A stretch of 64,000 nt of DNA from Saccharothrix carnea (GTDB taxonomy: Bacteria > Actinomycetota > Actinomycetes > Mycobacteriales > Pseudonocardiaceae), in the NCBI RefSeq assembly GCF_003014735.1, contig NZ_PYAX01000017.1, positions 62,001 through 126,000 of the forward strand, read 5' to 3'. Positions 41,285 to 50,316 of this stretch are shown here, piece by piece. A program made the translations under genes and the position numbers. Every line of letters begins with the position of its first letter. The first letter of the stretch is position 1. The notes under the pieces are model-generated. The model was not told where the DNA came from. It searched no databases and saw only the letters and a program-made list of their open reading frames with translations.

Positions 41285-42643
41285 TCAGTCCTTGGGGGTC
41301 TTCGGTGCGGCACGCATGCTGAAGTGCAGGTACGGCGAGCCGTCCGGCAGCGTGTAGAACACCGCCGGCACCCACGGCTCGTGCGCGTTGCGCCGGGCGG
41401 CGAACAGGCCTTCCTCCACCGGCACGAGCACCGCGTTGGTCACCGCGTTGACGGCGGCCAGCTCGCCGGTGCTCTCGCCGCGCAGGTTCAGCACGCCGTC
41501 CCGCTCGGTCACCTCCACGTCGTAGCCCTCGCGCAGGTAGGAGCCGACGTACCGGCCGAGGTCCACCGCGGGAGGCTCGGCGGGAGGCTCGAAGTCCGGC
41601 ACCGCGACACCGGCGTGCTCGGTCAGCAGTTCGGTGAACAGCCGCTGGTAGACCTCGGCGGGCACGCCGCCGTTGGTGAGCAGCGCGACCGCCACCCCCG
41701 CCTCGGGCACGACCCGCAGGAACGCCTTCTGGCCGATCGTCGCGCCGTCGTGCCCGATCACGCGGCCACCGGGCCAGTCGTAGACGATCCACCCGAGTCC
41801 CCAGCACATCCGGTGCGCGTGGCTCGCGGGCAGCTGCACGAACGGTTGGGACATCGCGGCCACGTGCTCGGCGGGCAGGACCACCGTGCCGTCCGGGGTC
41901 CGACCGCCGTCCAGGTAGAGGCGGGCGAAGCGGACGACGTCGGCGGCGGTGGCGTTGATCGTCCCGGCCGGACCGGCGGAGCGGGACAGCCCCCACACCG
42001 GTGCGGGCACGGGATCGTCGCCCGGTTCACCGAGGTGGCCGAAGGCGGAGCGGAACTTCAGCACGTCCTCGGCCAGGGTCACGGTGCTGTGCGCGCCCAG
42101 CGGGTCGAGCAGGCGCTCGCGCAGCACGTCGTCCCAGACCTGGCCGGTCAGCACCTCGACGATCCGGCCGAGCACGGTGAACCCGGTGTTGCAGTAGGAC
42201 ATCGTGGCGCCCGGCGGGTGGTTCTGGCCCAGCCCGGCGCACGACGCGACGTACGCGGCCAGGCAGTCGTCACCGCGCCCGGTGTCGTGGAAGTAGTCCC
42301 CGTCGATGCCGCTGGTGTGCGACAGCAGTTGCCGGGGCGTCACGGTTCTGGTCGCCACCGGGTCCGCCACGGCGAACCCCGGCAGCACGGAGGCCACCGG
42401 CGCGTCCAAGTCGAGCTTGCCTTCGGCGACCAGCTGCATGACCAACGTGGCCGTGTAGAGCTTGGTGATCGAGCCGATCTGGAACAGCGAGTCCGCGGTG
42501 GCCTCGACGCCGGTGCCGAGGTGCAGCACGCCGGTCGCGCACTCGTGGACCTCTCCGTCGACCAGGACCGCCAGTGACGCACCGGGCACCTGGTGCGCCT
42601 CGCACAGCTCCGCCAGCCGTTGCTGCCAGTGGTTGATGTCCAT
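41285..42643 (-). CDS. Serine hydrolase, class C beta-lactamase family
   Basis: The 452-residue protein has the penicillin-binding/esterase motifs: SxxK in LFQIGSITKLYTATL (Ser about residue 57), YxN in MSYCNTGFTVLG, and HDG in VIGHDGATIGQKAF replacing KTG. A C-terminal extension from about residue 330 (VDLGRYVGSYLREGYDVEV) is the lipocalin-like domain seen in D-aminopeptidase/EstB-type members. No signal peptide, so it acts in the cytoplasm as an esterase or peptidase rather than as a resistance beta-lactamase. Confidence 0.92.
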   Translation of the reverse strand: MDINHWQQRLAELCEAHQVPGASLAVLVDGEVHECATGVLHLGTGVEATADSLFQIGSITKLYTATLVMQLVAEGKLDLDAPVASVLPGFAVADPVATRTVTPRQLLSHTSGIDGDYFHDTGRGDDCLAAYVASCAGLGQNHPPGATMSYCNTGFTVLGRIVEVLTGQVWDDVLRERLLDPLGAHSTVTLAEDVLKFRSAFGHLGEPGDDPVPAPVWGLSRSAGPAGTINATAADVVRFARLYLDGGRTPDGTVVLPAEHVAAMSQPFVQLPASHAHRMCWGLGWIVYDWPGGRVIGHDGATIGQKAFLRVVPEAGVAVALLTNGGVPAEVYQRLFTELLTEHAGVAVPDFEPPAEPPAVDLGRYVGSYLREGYDVEVTERDGVLNLRGESTGELAAVNAVTNAVLVPVEEGLFAARRNAHEPWVPAVFYTLPDGSPYLHFSMRAAPKTPKD

Positions 42644-42719
42644 CGCCCGCTCCCCCCGGATGGCGCGAAACTGTCGCGAAAACCCTTCGCGATTTCCCCA
42701 CCGTACCGACTTCCTTGAT

Positions 42720-43295
42720 CTATGGCAGGGGATTGTCGTCGGTCCAGGTGTAGTCGGGGGTCCGGAAATCCCGGCAGCGGGTGAGGAGGCGGTCCAGATC
42801 ATGGTCCACCAGCAGCATGTCCCGGTACGGCGGCTTGAGGAACCCCTCCTCCACCATGTGGTCGACCATCTTGATCAGGTGCGTGAAGTAGCCGTCCACG
42901 TCCAGCAGCGCGACCGGCTTGGCGTGCAGGCCGAGCTGGGCCCACGTCCACACCTCGAACAGCTCTTCCAACGTGCCCGCGCCGCCCGGCAGGGTCACGA
43001 AGACGTCCGCCAGCTCCGCCATCAACGCCTTGCGCTCGTGCATGGACTCCACGACGTGCAGTTGTGTGAGATTTTCGTGTGCGACTTCCCACTCGACCAG
43101 GCTGCGCGGGATCACCCCGACCACCGACCCGCCCGCGGCCAGCGCGCTGTCGGCCAGGGCACCCATCAGGCCGACCCGGCCGCCGCCGTAGACGATCTCG
43201 ATCCCTTGTTCGGCCAACGTGCGGCCGACTTGGCGTGCCACCTCGACGTGCCGCACCCGTCCGCTGGAGGAGCCGCAGAACACGCACACCCGCAT
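42720..43295 (-). CDS. LOG-family cytokinin-riboside-monophosphate phosphoribohydrolase-like protein
   Basis: The 191-residue protein has the full LOG signature: MRVCVFCGSSSG at the start, VYGGGRVGLMGALADSAL, the ESMHERKALM motif, and PGGAGTLEELFEVWTWAQLGLH. The enzyme cleaves ribose 5-phosphate from N6-modified AMP or simple nucleotides. It stands alone between the serine hydrolase and SDR genes, all leftward. Confidence 0.95.
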   Translation of the reverse strand: MRVCVFCGSSSGRVRHVEVARQVGRTLAEQGIEIVYGGGRVGLMGALADSALAAGGSVVGVIPRSLVEWEVAHENLTQLHVVESMHERKALMAELADVFVTLPGGAGTLEELFEVWTWAQLGLHAKPVALLDVDGYFTHLIKMVDHMVEEGFLKPPYRDMLLVDHDLDRLLTRCRDFRTPDYTWTDDNPLP

Positions 43296-43399
43296 GGGGA
43301 CACGGTAGGTCAGGGGGCGGGTCGGTGGTGGGTTCCGGTTCGGCGGTAGGTCGGGTCGTGGGGTGGGGTGGCTGTGGTGGGGTCAGGCTCGGGGGTGGG

Positions 43400-44119
43400 T
43401 CAGCGGCCGAGGCCTGCGCCGCCGTTGACGCCGATGACCTGGCCCGTGATGTGACCGGCCTCCGGGGAGGTCAGGAACGTCACCGCCGACGCCACGTCGG
43501 CGGGGGTGCCGGTGCGGCCGTTGGCGGGGTTGCCGACCAGCTTCTTGCGCCGTTCCTCGGACAGCGTGCCGCCGAAGAACTCGGTCTCCTCGGTGACGCC
43601 GGGTGAGACGACGTTGACCGTGATGCCCCGCCCGCCCAGCGCGAAGGCCAGGTCGGCGGTCCAGGCTTCGATCGCGGCCTTGGCGGCGCCGTAGCTGCCG
43701 GAGCCTCGGCGCGCGGCGATGGAGCCGATGGTGACCACCCTGGCGTCGTCGGCCAGGCGCGGTTCCAGGGCGGTGGTCACCAGGACGGCGCTGAGGACGT
43801 TGGACTCGAAGTTGGCCAGCCACAGGTCGCGCACGTCGGCCAGGCCCTCGGGCGCGGGGCGGCGGCGGGCTTGGTTGCCGCCCGCGTTGTTCACGAGGAC
43901 GTCGACGCGGGAGGGCAGGGTGGCCAGGGCGGCCTGGACTTGCGCGGGGTCGGCGGCGTCGAAGGCGACTGCGCGGGCGCCGATCTCGGCTGCCGTGGCG
44001 GTGAGGAGGTCGGTCCGCCGTCCGGTGATCACGACGTCCGCACCCTGCTTGACCAATTCGGCGGCGACCGCCTTGCCGATACCCGTCCCGCCGCCGGTCA
44101 CGACCGCTGTTCTCGTCAT
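43400..44119 (-). CDS. Short-chain dehydrogenase/reductase
   Basis: The 239-residue SDR has VTGGGTGIGKAVAAEL (NADP-type turn), NNAGGN, the catalytic Ser in TIGSIAARRG, YxxxK in GSYGAAKAAIEAWT, and VNVVSPGVTEETEF. It ends with the quorum-like IGVNGGAGLGR. Substrate unknown. Confidence 0.94.
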   Translation of the reverse strand: MTRTAVVTGGGTGIGKAVAAELVKQGADVVITGRRTDLLTATAAEIGARAVAFDAADPAQVQAALATLPSRVDVLVNNAGGNQARRRPAPEGLADVRDLWLANFESNVLSAVLVTTALEPRLADDARVVTIGSIAARRGSGSYGAAKAAIEAWTADLAFALGGRGITVNVVSPGVTEETEFFGGTLSEERRKKLVGNPANGRTGTPADVASAVTFLTSPEAGHITGQVIGVNGGAGLGR

Positions 44120-44513
44120 GCCTGGTTCCTATCAGCGGAATTTTGCCGGGTCGATCCGCTCGTCGGCCCAACAATCGCCGTGCTGGTTCACAGTTGTGAT
44201 CAGGACACGGTCGGGTGATGTGATGTCACACGGTCGTTGCTCAATTTTCAGCCCGACGAGAAGTTGACCCGCTGCGCACGCCGCAGCGGAACTATCCTCC
44301 GGCGGAAAGGGGTTCCGCCGCGCTACCCGGAGTCGGCGCCTCGCAGAAACCGCGCGGTCGCGATCGGCGCCGCCCGCACCGTTGCCTTCCGATCCTCCAC
44401 AGCCGCCCCTCCGGGCTCTCCACCGCTCCTCATCACCGAGAGGCCGCGTCCACGAGACGGTCCGTCGCCGGTGAGATCGATCCGGACGGCAGCACCCCTG
44501 GACGGCGGTCGAC
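44120..44513. other. Intergenic stretch without a supported gene
   Basis: About 390 bases lie between the SDR start and the terminator of the next leftward gene. A TGATGTGATGTCACA motif around 44216-44230 and AT-richer bases there could be part of a promoter; a rightward open frame from 44237 has arginine/proline-rich shadow composition and I do not call it. Confidence 0.4.
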
Positions 44514-44552
44514 GAGCCGAGCCACGAGCGACTTCCGCTCGCGGCTCGGCTC
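44514..44552 (-). terminator. Terminator of the secreted-protein gene
   Basis: GAGCCGAGCC pairs with GGCTCGGCTC and, after one mismatch, CGAGCG with CGCTCG, leaving a 5-base loop; it starts 17 bases after the stop codon. Confidence 0.78.
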
Positions 44553-44568
44553 CCGGGCACCGGATCGG

Positions 44569-45822
44569 TCAGGTGAGCACCTCGAGGTTGGCGTACACGT
44601 AGTAGAGGCCGCCGTGGCCGTCGAAAGTACCGGCCATGGTCGGTGTGCGGTGGTTGTCCCAGCCCAGGTAGATCGGGTTGGTGTACATGAACTCGGCGTT
44701 CGACGGCAGCAGGACGTGCGCGTTCTGCGGCTTGAACGTCTCGTCCTTGAAGAGCTTGATCAGCCACCCGATGAAGACGTTGACCAGCCACGCGACCGCC
44801 TTGCCGATCGCACCGGCGATGGCGGCACCGAGGTAGGGCGAGAGCACCCCTTCGACCAGCTTCTCGATCGCGGTCTTGACGTAGCCCTTGACCTGGTCCC
44901 AGGCGGTCGTCAGGGCGTCGGCGAAACTGCCGTTGTCCTTCTCGTTGAGGATGACGCTGAACCAGTAGTGCCGCGGCCAGACGCCGTCCTGCGACATGTC
45001 CAGCGTGGCGAACCGCTTGCCGCCGTCGCCGTAGTTCACCGTCTCACCCGAGTCGAAGTTGCCGGACACGTCGAACGGCGCGACCTTCTTGGTCACCCCG
45101 TCGGAACCGACGGTCAGCCCGCCGATCTGGATCTCGTCCTCGAACCACCAGTCGTTGGTCTCCTCGACGCACTTCACCGACGTGATGTCGAGGGCGAGCG
45201 CCTTGACCCGCTTGATGGTGGACGGGTCGACGCCCAGCTTGCGGGCCTCGTCGTGGACCTGCTGCTCGGCCGCTCGTCCCGCGATCGCCAACTGGTCGGC
45301 CTGGGCGGTCAGCCGGGCGGTCAGCGCGGCCCGGTCCACCGTCAGCGTCTCGGCTTGGAAGACGCGCGCGAACCCCAGCCGGGAGTGCGTGGTCCAGTCG
45401 TTGCGACCGTACTGGCCGAACTCGGCCACCCTGGCCTCGACGTCCGCGTTCACCATCCTCAGCGCGGCCTCGGTCGCCTCCCGCTGCGCCGCCGGCGGCA
45501 GGGTCAGCAGTCCGGCGCGCAGGGTCGACTCCACCGAGCCCTCCGGGTACTCCCTGCTCGGGTCGGCGGCCACGACCGCGATGGAGTACTCGAGGGCGTC
45601 CGACGCGGCGCTGGTGACGGCCAGCACCTCCGGGTCGGTGCGCGTCGGGTCCGGCGTGGTCATCTGCAGGACGGCCTCGGCCTGCTCGACCCTCGTGGCC
45701 GCGTTCACCCCGGCGACGGCCTGCGCCGGGACGAGCGTCGCGGCCACGGCGGTGGTCACCAGGACGGCGGGCAGGGCGTAGCGCCAAGTGCGTTTCGGAC
45801 GACTACGGAAGTGTGTACTCAT
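44569..45822 (-). CDS. Unrecognised secreted protein with a hydrophobic helical hairpin
   Basis: The 417-residue protein starts with a basic N-region and signal peptide (about residues 1-38, ending near AVAG). Residues 40-200 are helical, with a repeated Ala/Glu/Arg composition. A beta-rich part (about 215-285: DWWFEDEIQIGGLTVGSDG) follows, then a strongly hydrophobic helical region, PYLGAAIAGAIGKAVAWLVN followed by VFIGWLIKLF (about 340-370), then a C-terminal beta part ending in GLYYVYANLEVLT. An internal hydrophobic hairpin in an exported soluble protein recalls membrane-inserting toxins, but I know no family for it. It is divergent from a SARP-type regulator. Confidence 0.7.
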   Translation of the reverse strand: MSTHFRSRPKRTWRYALPAVLVTTAVAATLVPAQAVAGVNAATRVEQAEAVLQMTTPDPTRTDPEVLAVTSAASDALEYSIAVVAADPSREYPEGSVESTLRAGLLTLPPAAQREATEAALRMVNADVEARVAEFGQYGRNDWTTHSRLGFARVFQAETLTVDRAALTARLTAQADQLAIAGRAAEQQVHDEARKLGVDPSTIKRVKALALDITSVKCVEETNDWWFEDEIQIGGLTVGSDGVTKKVAPFDVSGNFDSGETVNYGDGGKRFATLDMSQDGVWPRHYWFSVILNEKDNGSFADALTTAWDQVKGYVKTAIEKLVEGVLSPYLGAAIAGAIGKAVAWLVNVFIGWLIKLFKDETFKPQNAHVLLPSNAEFMYTNPIYLGWDNHRTPTMAGTFDGHGGLYYVYANLEVLT

Positions 45823-45914
45823 CGCGACTTTCCCCTCGGTTTCCGGGCGATCCCTGTCCGCCCGACACCGACAGGTCTACGGAGGGTTCGTTGTCCTGCG
45901 GTTGTGGCGCTGTT

Positions 45915-48900
45915 GTGACCGGCGCCCGGCACCCGGGAGACCCTGCTGACCTGGGTAGATCCGATATCCGCGTGCTGGGTCCGGTCTGCGCGCACGGCTC
46001 GGGCGGCGCCGCGGCGCTGGCAGGCACCCGACAAAGGGCGGTGCTGGGTGTGCTCGCCCTGCACACCGGTGAGGTGCTGTCGGCGTCACGGCTGGTCGAC
46101 GTGCTGTGGGGCGAGGACCCGCCGCGCACCGCCTTGCGCACCCTGCACAGCCACGTCGCACGCATCCGCCAGGCGTTGACCGCCTGCGGCGTGCCCGAGG
46201 CGTTGGCCACGCGGGCCCCGGGCTACGTCCTGGACGTGCCGCGGGAGGAGGTCGACGCGCACCGGTTCGAGCGGCTGGCGTCGGCCGGGCGGTCGGCGCT
46301 GACCGGGGGAGCGGTCGAGCGGGCGGTGGCGGCGCTGCGCGAGGCGGTCGGCCTGTGGCGGGGTGACGCGTTCGCGGGCACCGACCTGAGTTCCTGGGGC
46401 GAACACGAGGTGGAGCGCCTGCACGCGCTGCGGCTCTCCGCTGTGGAAGACCTGTGGGAGGCCGAGATCCGCGCGGGCCACCATGAGGTCGCCGTGCTGG
46501 AACTGCCCCGGCTGCTGGCCGAGCATCCCACCACCGAACGCCTGGTCCGGCTGCACATGCTCGCGCTGCACCGCTGCGGCAGGCACACCGACGCCCTGGA
46601 CGCCTTTGCCCGCCTCCGCCACACGCTCGCCGACGAGTTCGGCGTCGACCCGGGCCCGGAGCTGGTGGCGCTGCACACCGCCATCCTGCGCCGCGACCCC
46701 GTGCTCGACCCGCTGCCGGTGGCGGTCGCCGTGCCGCCGCGGCAGCTCCCGGCCGGGGTCGGCCACTTCACCGGCCGCACCGCGGAGTTGGCCGACCTGG
46801 ACCGGGTGCTCGCACCGCACGACGCCCGCGACGGGTTCCCGATCGTGGTGGTCGCCGGCGCCGCCGGCATGGGCAAGACCTCGCTGGCCGTGGAGTGGGC
46901 ACACCGCGTCGCCGACCGGTTCCCCGACGGGCAGCTGTACCTGGACCTGCGCGGGCACGACCCGAAGCTCGCCCTGCCCGCCCGCGACGCGTTCGCCCAC
47001 CTGCTGCGCGCCCTGGACGTGCCGGACGACCGCATCCCCGGCGAACCCGACGCGCAGGCCGCGCTGTACCGGTCGCTGCTGCACGGAAAGCGGTACCTGG
47101 TGGTGCTGGACGACGCGGCCGGCGTGGAGGACGTGTTGCGCTTCGTGCCGCCCGGCCCCGGGAGCCTTCTGCTGCTCACCAGCAGGCAGAACATGGCCGC
47201 GCTGGCGGCCCGGCACGCCACCCGGGTCGTCGGTGTCGAGGCCCTGCGCGACGACGAGGCGGTCAGCCTGCTCGGCAGCGTCATCGGGGACGATCGGGTG
47301 GCCCGCGAGTCCGGCCCGGCGGCCCACCTGGCTCGGCTCTGCGGCGGGATGCCGCTGGCCCTGCGGATCGCCGCGGCCCGGCTGGTCGGCAGGCCGGTCG
47401 GTGCGGTCGCCGAGTTCGCCGCCGAGCTGACCGACTCCGAGCGGCTGGACGGCCTGGCCGTCGTGGGCGACTCCCGCACCGTGCGGACCGTCCTGAACAG
47501 CGCCTACCGGCCGTTGACCGCCGAGGTGGCCCGGGTGTTCCGCGGGCTCGGCCTGCACCCCGGCCCCACGTTCGGCGGCGACCTCGGTGCGGCCGTGTGC
47601 GGCCTGCCCACCGCGGCGGGTCGACGTGCCGTGGCGGAGCTGGCCGCGGCACACCTGGTCACGCCGGTGGAGCAGGGTCGCTACCGGTTCCACGACCTGA
47701 TCCGCGAGTACGCCCGCTGCCGCGTGCGCGCCGACGAACCCGACCACGACGGCACCGCGCGGCTGGTCGACTGGTACCTCGCGGCGGCGTTCCGGGCGAG
47801 CAGGCTCATCGACCCCGACCGCAGCCCGGTCACGCCCACCCTCCGGCACACCCCGGCCGAGCCGCCGTTCGCCCCGGACAAGCGGGCCGCGCTGGCGTTC
47901 CTCGACGCCGAGCGGGCCAACCTCGTCCCGGTCGTGGCGCACGCCCGGGAGAACGGCCACCTCACCGCGGCCTGGCAGCTGACCTCGCTGCTCACCAGCT
48001 TCTACGACGCCGCGGGCCACTGGCACGACCGAGTCGAGCTGTGCCGGCACGGCGCGGCGGCCGCGGGCGACCTCGGCGACACCGCGGCCGAAGCGGAGAT
48101 GCTGCGGGCGCTCGGGGTGGCCTACTTCATGACGCGCAGGCTGCCCGAAGCGCTGACGGCCAGCGACCGCGCCCTGACCGTCGCGCGTGCCATCGGCGAC
48201 CTGGCGGCCCAGGGCCACATCCACAACAACATGGCCAACATGCACGCCGAACTGCGCCACTTCGACCGCGCCGTCACCGCCCACCACCTCGCCGTCGAGC
48301 AGAGCACCGCTGCCGGGCACGACCTGGGCCGGGCGCTGGCCCAGCGCAACCTCGGCCACACGTACGTGCGGATGGGCCGGGCGGACCTGGCGTTCGCCCC
48401 GCTGCACGAGGCGCTGCGCCGGTTGCGCGAGCTGGGCCACGCCCGGCTGGAAGCGGGCACCCTCGACACCCTCGGCGAGGCCTACCTCCAGGTCGGCGAG
48501 CGGCACCGGGCGCTGGAGCACTTCGAACGCGCGCTGGCCATCAGCCGCGACATCGGCGACCGCTGGCTGGAGTGGGAAGCGCTGCTCGACACCGGCATCG
48601 CGCGCCTCGACGGCGGGCACCACACGTCCGCGCTGGAGCGGTTCGAGGAGGCCCTGGCCATCAGCCGCGAGGTGGGCGACCGGCACGGCGAGTCCTCGAC
48701 GCTGGGCCACATCGGTCGCACGCTGCTGCTCGTGGGTGACCTCGAAGCCGCCCGTGAGCACCTGCACGCCGCCCTCGTCGTGCGGGAACGCGTGCCGGAC
48801 CCGTACGAGGAGGCCCACCTCCACCGCGACCTCGCCGACCTCGCCGACCGCCTGGGCGACCCGGTCGCGGCCCACCACCGCCGGACCGCGATGCGGCTGC

Positions 48901-48947
48901 ACGAGCAGGCCGACACCCTCCCGGACGCCCGATCCCTCAGCGCGTGA
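45915..48947 (+). CDS. SARP/AfsR-type regulator: OmpR-like DBD + BTAD + NB-ARC + TPR
   Basis: The roughly 1010-residue protein has an N-terminal winged-helix DNA-binding domain (VLSASRLVDVLWGEDPPRTALRTLHSHVARIRQAL), a bacterial transcriptional activation domain (about 105-255, ending DEFGVDPGPELVALHTAILR), an NB-ARC NTPase with P-loop VVAGAAGMGKTSLAVEWAH (about 312-328), Walker B RYLVVLDDAAG and the GMPLALRIAA motif, and C-terminal TPRs (about 690-1000; GDRHGESSTLGHIGRTLLLVGD and similar). AfsR-like proteins activate secondary metabolism or secreted-enzyme genes. The start is uncertain: GTG 45915 is my choice because earlier codons overlap the divergent secreted-protein gene. Confidence 0.93.
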   Translation: MTGARHPGDPADLGRSDIRVLGPVCAHGSGGAAALAGTRQRAVLGVLALHTGEVLSASRLVDVLWGEDPPRTALRTLHSHVARIRQALTACGVPEALATRAPGYVLDVPREEVDAHRFERLASAGRSALTGGAVERAVAALREAVGLWRGDAFAGTDLSSWGEHEVERLHALRLSAVEDLWEAEIRAGHHEVAVLELPRLLAEHPTTERLVRLHMLALHRCGRHTDALDAFARLRHTLADEFGVDPGPELVALHTAILRRDPVLDPLPVAVAVPPRQLPAGVGHFTGRTAELADLDRVLAPHDARDGFPIVVVAGAAGMGKTSLAVEWAHRVADRFPDGQLYLDLRGHDPKLALPARDAFAHLLRALDVPDDRIPGEPDAQAALYRSLLHGKRYLVVLDDAAGVEDVLRFVPPGPGSLLLLTSRQNMAALAARHATRVVGVEALRDDEAVSLLGSVIGDDRVARESGPAAHLARLCGGMPLALRIAAARLVGRPVGAVAEFAAELTDSERLDGLAVVGDSRTVRTVLNSAYRPLTAEVARVFRGLGLHPGPTFGGDLGAAVCGLPTAAGRRAVAELAAAHLVTPVEQGRYRFHDLIREYARCRVRADEPDHDGTARLVDWYLAAAFRASRLIDPDRSPVTPTLRHTPAEPPFAPDKRAALAFLDAERANLVPVVAHARENGHLTAAWQLTSLLTSFYDAAGHWHDRVELCRHGAAAAGDLGDTAAEAEMLRALGVAYFMTRRLPEALTASDRALTVARAIGDLAAQGHIHNNMANMHAELRHFDRAVTAHHLAVEQSTAAGHDLGRALAQRNLGHTYVRMGRADLAFAPLHEALRRLRELGHARLEAGTLDTLGEAYLQVGERHRALEHFERALAISRDIGDRWLEWEALLDTGIARLDGGHHTSALERFEEALAISREVGDRHGESSTLGHIGRTLLLVGDLEAAREHLHAALVVRERVPDPYEEAHLHRDLADLADRLGDPVAAHHRRTAMRLHEQADTLPDARSLSA

Positions 48948-48979
48948 CGGTGGGGGGCGATGAGCACCGCCCCCCACCG
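48948..48979. terminator. Bidirectional terminator
   Basis: CGGTGGGGGGCG and CGCCCCCCACCG form a perfect 12-bp stem with an 8-base loop, one base after the stop codon of the regulator. Confidence 0.85.
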
Positions 48980-49001
48980 TTCGAGCACCGACGCGGTGCG
49001 A

Positions 49002-49766
49002 TCAGGCCGGGCGTCGCAACGTCACCGTCGCCCGGCTGGTGCCGACCGTCCCCGCGGACGGGTCGGAGATCTCCACCACGAAGTACTTGTCCGGCTCCAG
49101 CTCGGCACGCGGCAGCAACCGGACCACGGCGATGCCGGTCGTCGAGCCGGCGGGGATCGTCACCGTCCCCTCGCGGACCGGCTCGTAGTGCACGCCCGCC
49201 AACGCCGTACCGCCGGACACGTGGAACTTGACGGTCACCGGCACCTGGGCCGCGGACGTGAGGTGCAGCTCCACCCCGGTCCACTCCGGCTCCCAGCAGA
49301 TCTTGCCGCCGTCGAGCGACACCGCCAGCGAGTCGTCGTCGAACACCGTGCCCAGGCCGGACGCGTCGTCGACGATGACGACTCCCTGCGGGTCGTACAG
49401 CTCGACCTCGATCGCCTCGTCCTTCTCGGTCTCCTGGTCCGCGCTCAGCGGCACCTTCACGACCAGCGGCTCCTGCCCGACTTGGAGCACCCCGTTCACC
49501 GGCGTGTAGTCGGCGTGCGCGGTCGCCCACCCGTCGCCGCCGTTGCCGTCCTTGGTCCGGTACGCCACCTGGCCCTGCCCGGCGCACCCCGGCGCCACGT
49601 CCACGGTGAACACCAGCGTGTTGACCGTGTTCAAGCTGCCCTCGTACTCCCCGGCGTCCTGGATGGCCACCTCGGGCGTGCACGTGGCGTGCGCGGTCGT
49701 GGTGTGCACCGTCATCGGCGCCAGCGCCGCCGCGGCGGTGAGCACTGCCGGTATGAGTCTGCGCAT
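49002..49766 (-). CDS. Secreted protein with two Calx-beta-like domains
   Basis: The 254-residue protein has a signal peptide (about residues 1-27, MRRLIPAVLTAAAALAPM). The mature part contains ADYTPVNGVLQVGQEPLVVKVPLSADQETEKDEAIEVELYDPQGVVIVDDASGLGTVFDDD, a Calx-beta domain with its acidic calcium loops, then a second similar unit (GTALAGVHYEPVREGTVTIPAGSTTGIAVVRLLP). Four Cys residues may form disulfides. It probably binds calcium at or outside the cell surface. ATG 49766 has GGGGGACAGGAAG just upstream. Confidence 0.85.
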   Translation of the reverse strand: MRRLIPAVLTAAAALAPMTVHTTTAHATCTPEVAIQDAGEYEGSLNTVNTLVFTVDVAPGCAGQGQVAYRTKDGNGGDGWATAHADYTPVNGVLQVGQEPLVVKVPLSADQETEKDEAIEVELYDPQGVVIVDDASGLGTVFDDDSLAVSLDGGKICWEPEWTGVELHLTSAAQVPVTVKFHVSGGTALAGVHYEPVREGTVTIPAGSTTGIAVVRLLPRAELEPDKYFVVEISDPSAGTVGTSRATVTLRRPA

Positions 49767-50316
49767 CTTCCTGTCCCCCTCTGACTGTCTTGCCTGGTGA
49801 CAGGAATACGCGAGCCCTGTTGCGGCCCGGTTGTGAACGTCGTGCGACGTGACCTGCTCCAGCGGCACGCCGAGCGGCGCCAGGCGTCCGGTCGTCGCGA
49901 GGACGACTCCGATCTCCGGGCATGGCACGGCGGCAACCTGGCGACGGCACCCGTGCCACGATCGGCGATCCCCCGCCCGCGTTTCGACGACCCGATGTCG
50001 AATTCATTCGACGGATTTGTCGAACGACGCACCCGGCGCGGTCGAATGAGGTCGACTTCCGACGATGATTCCGAATTGACCGACCGGGTCGCCGAGTCGA
50101 TTACCGTCGAAACCCTTGCGTCACCCATCCGTTACCGTCAACATCATGGCGAGGCAGCGCTGGAACACGCCGCCGCGCCCGGTCAGACGGTCGTGGCGGG
50201 CAGATGCGCAGGGCGGCGACCGGCGCATCCGGATTTCCCACCGCGGACGGTCCGATCGCCCGCGCGCGTTCGGTTCCCACCCCCTCCCGCTGCCGCACGC
50301 GATTACGAGGAGCGTC
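49767..50316. promoter_or_regulatory. 550-bp divergent region between the Calx-beta and GH5 genes
   Basis: No gene is supported. Within it, 49997-50012 is a 7-2-7 inverted repeat with arms GTCGAAT and ATTCGAC, another GTCGAAT half-site lies at 50041, and the area from 49990 to 50110 is clearly more AT-rich than its surroundings, as expected of a regulated promoter. No CebR-type site is present here, unlike before the other GH5 gene. Confidence 0.45.
49997..50012. promoter_or_regulatory. Inverted repeat GTCGAAT-TC-ATTCGAC
   Basis: A perfect 7-bp inverted repeat with a 2-base spacer, with an extra direct half-site 29 bases on (50041-50047). It is a candidate operator for the third cellulase gene or the Calx-beta gene. 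Confidence 0.4.

Noticed and set aside
41285..42643. A beta-lactam resistance gene
   Set aside because: No signal peptide, HDG instead of KTG, and a lipocalin-like C-terminal domain point to an esterase or peptidase.
46086..48977. Very long antisense open frame opposite the SARP regulator
   Set aside because: Its composition (Arg, Gln, His, Val rich) is the usual shadow of high-GC third-position bias; the SARP frame has clear domains.
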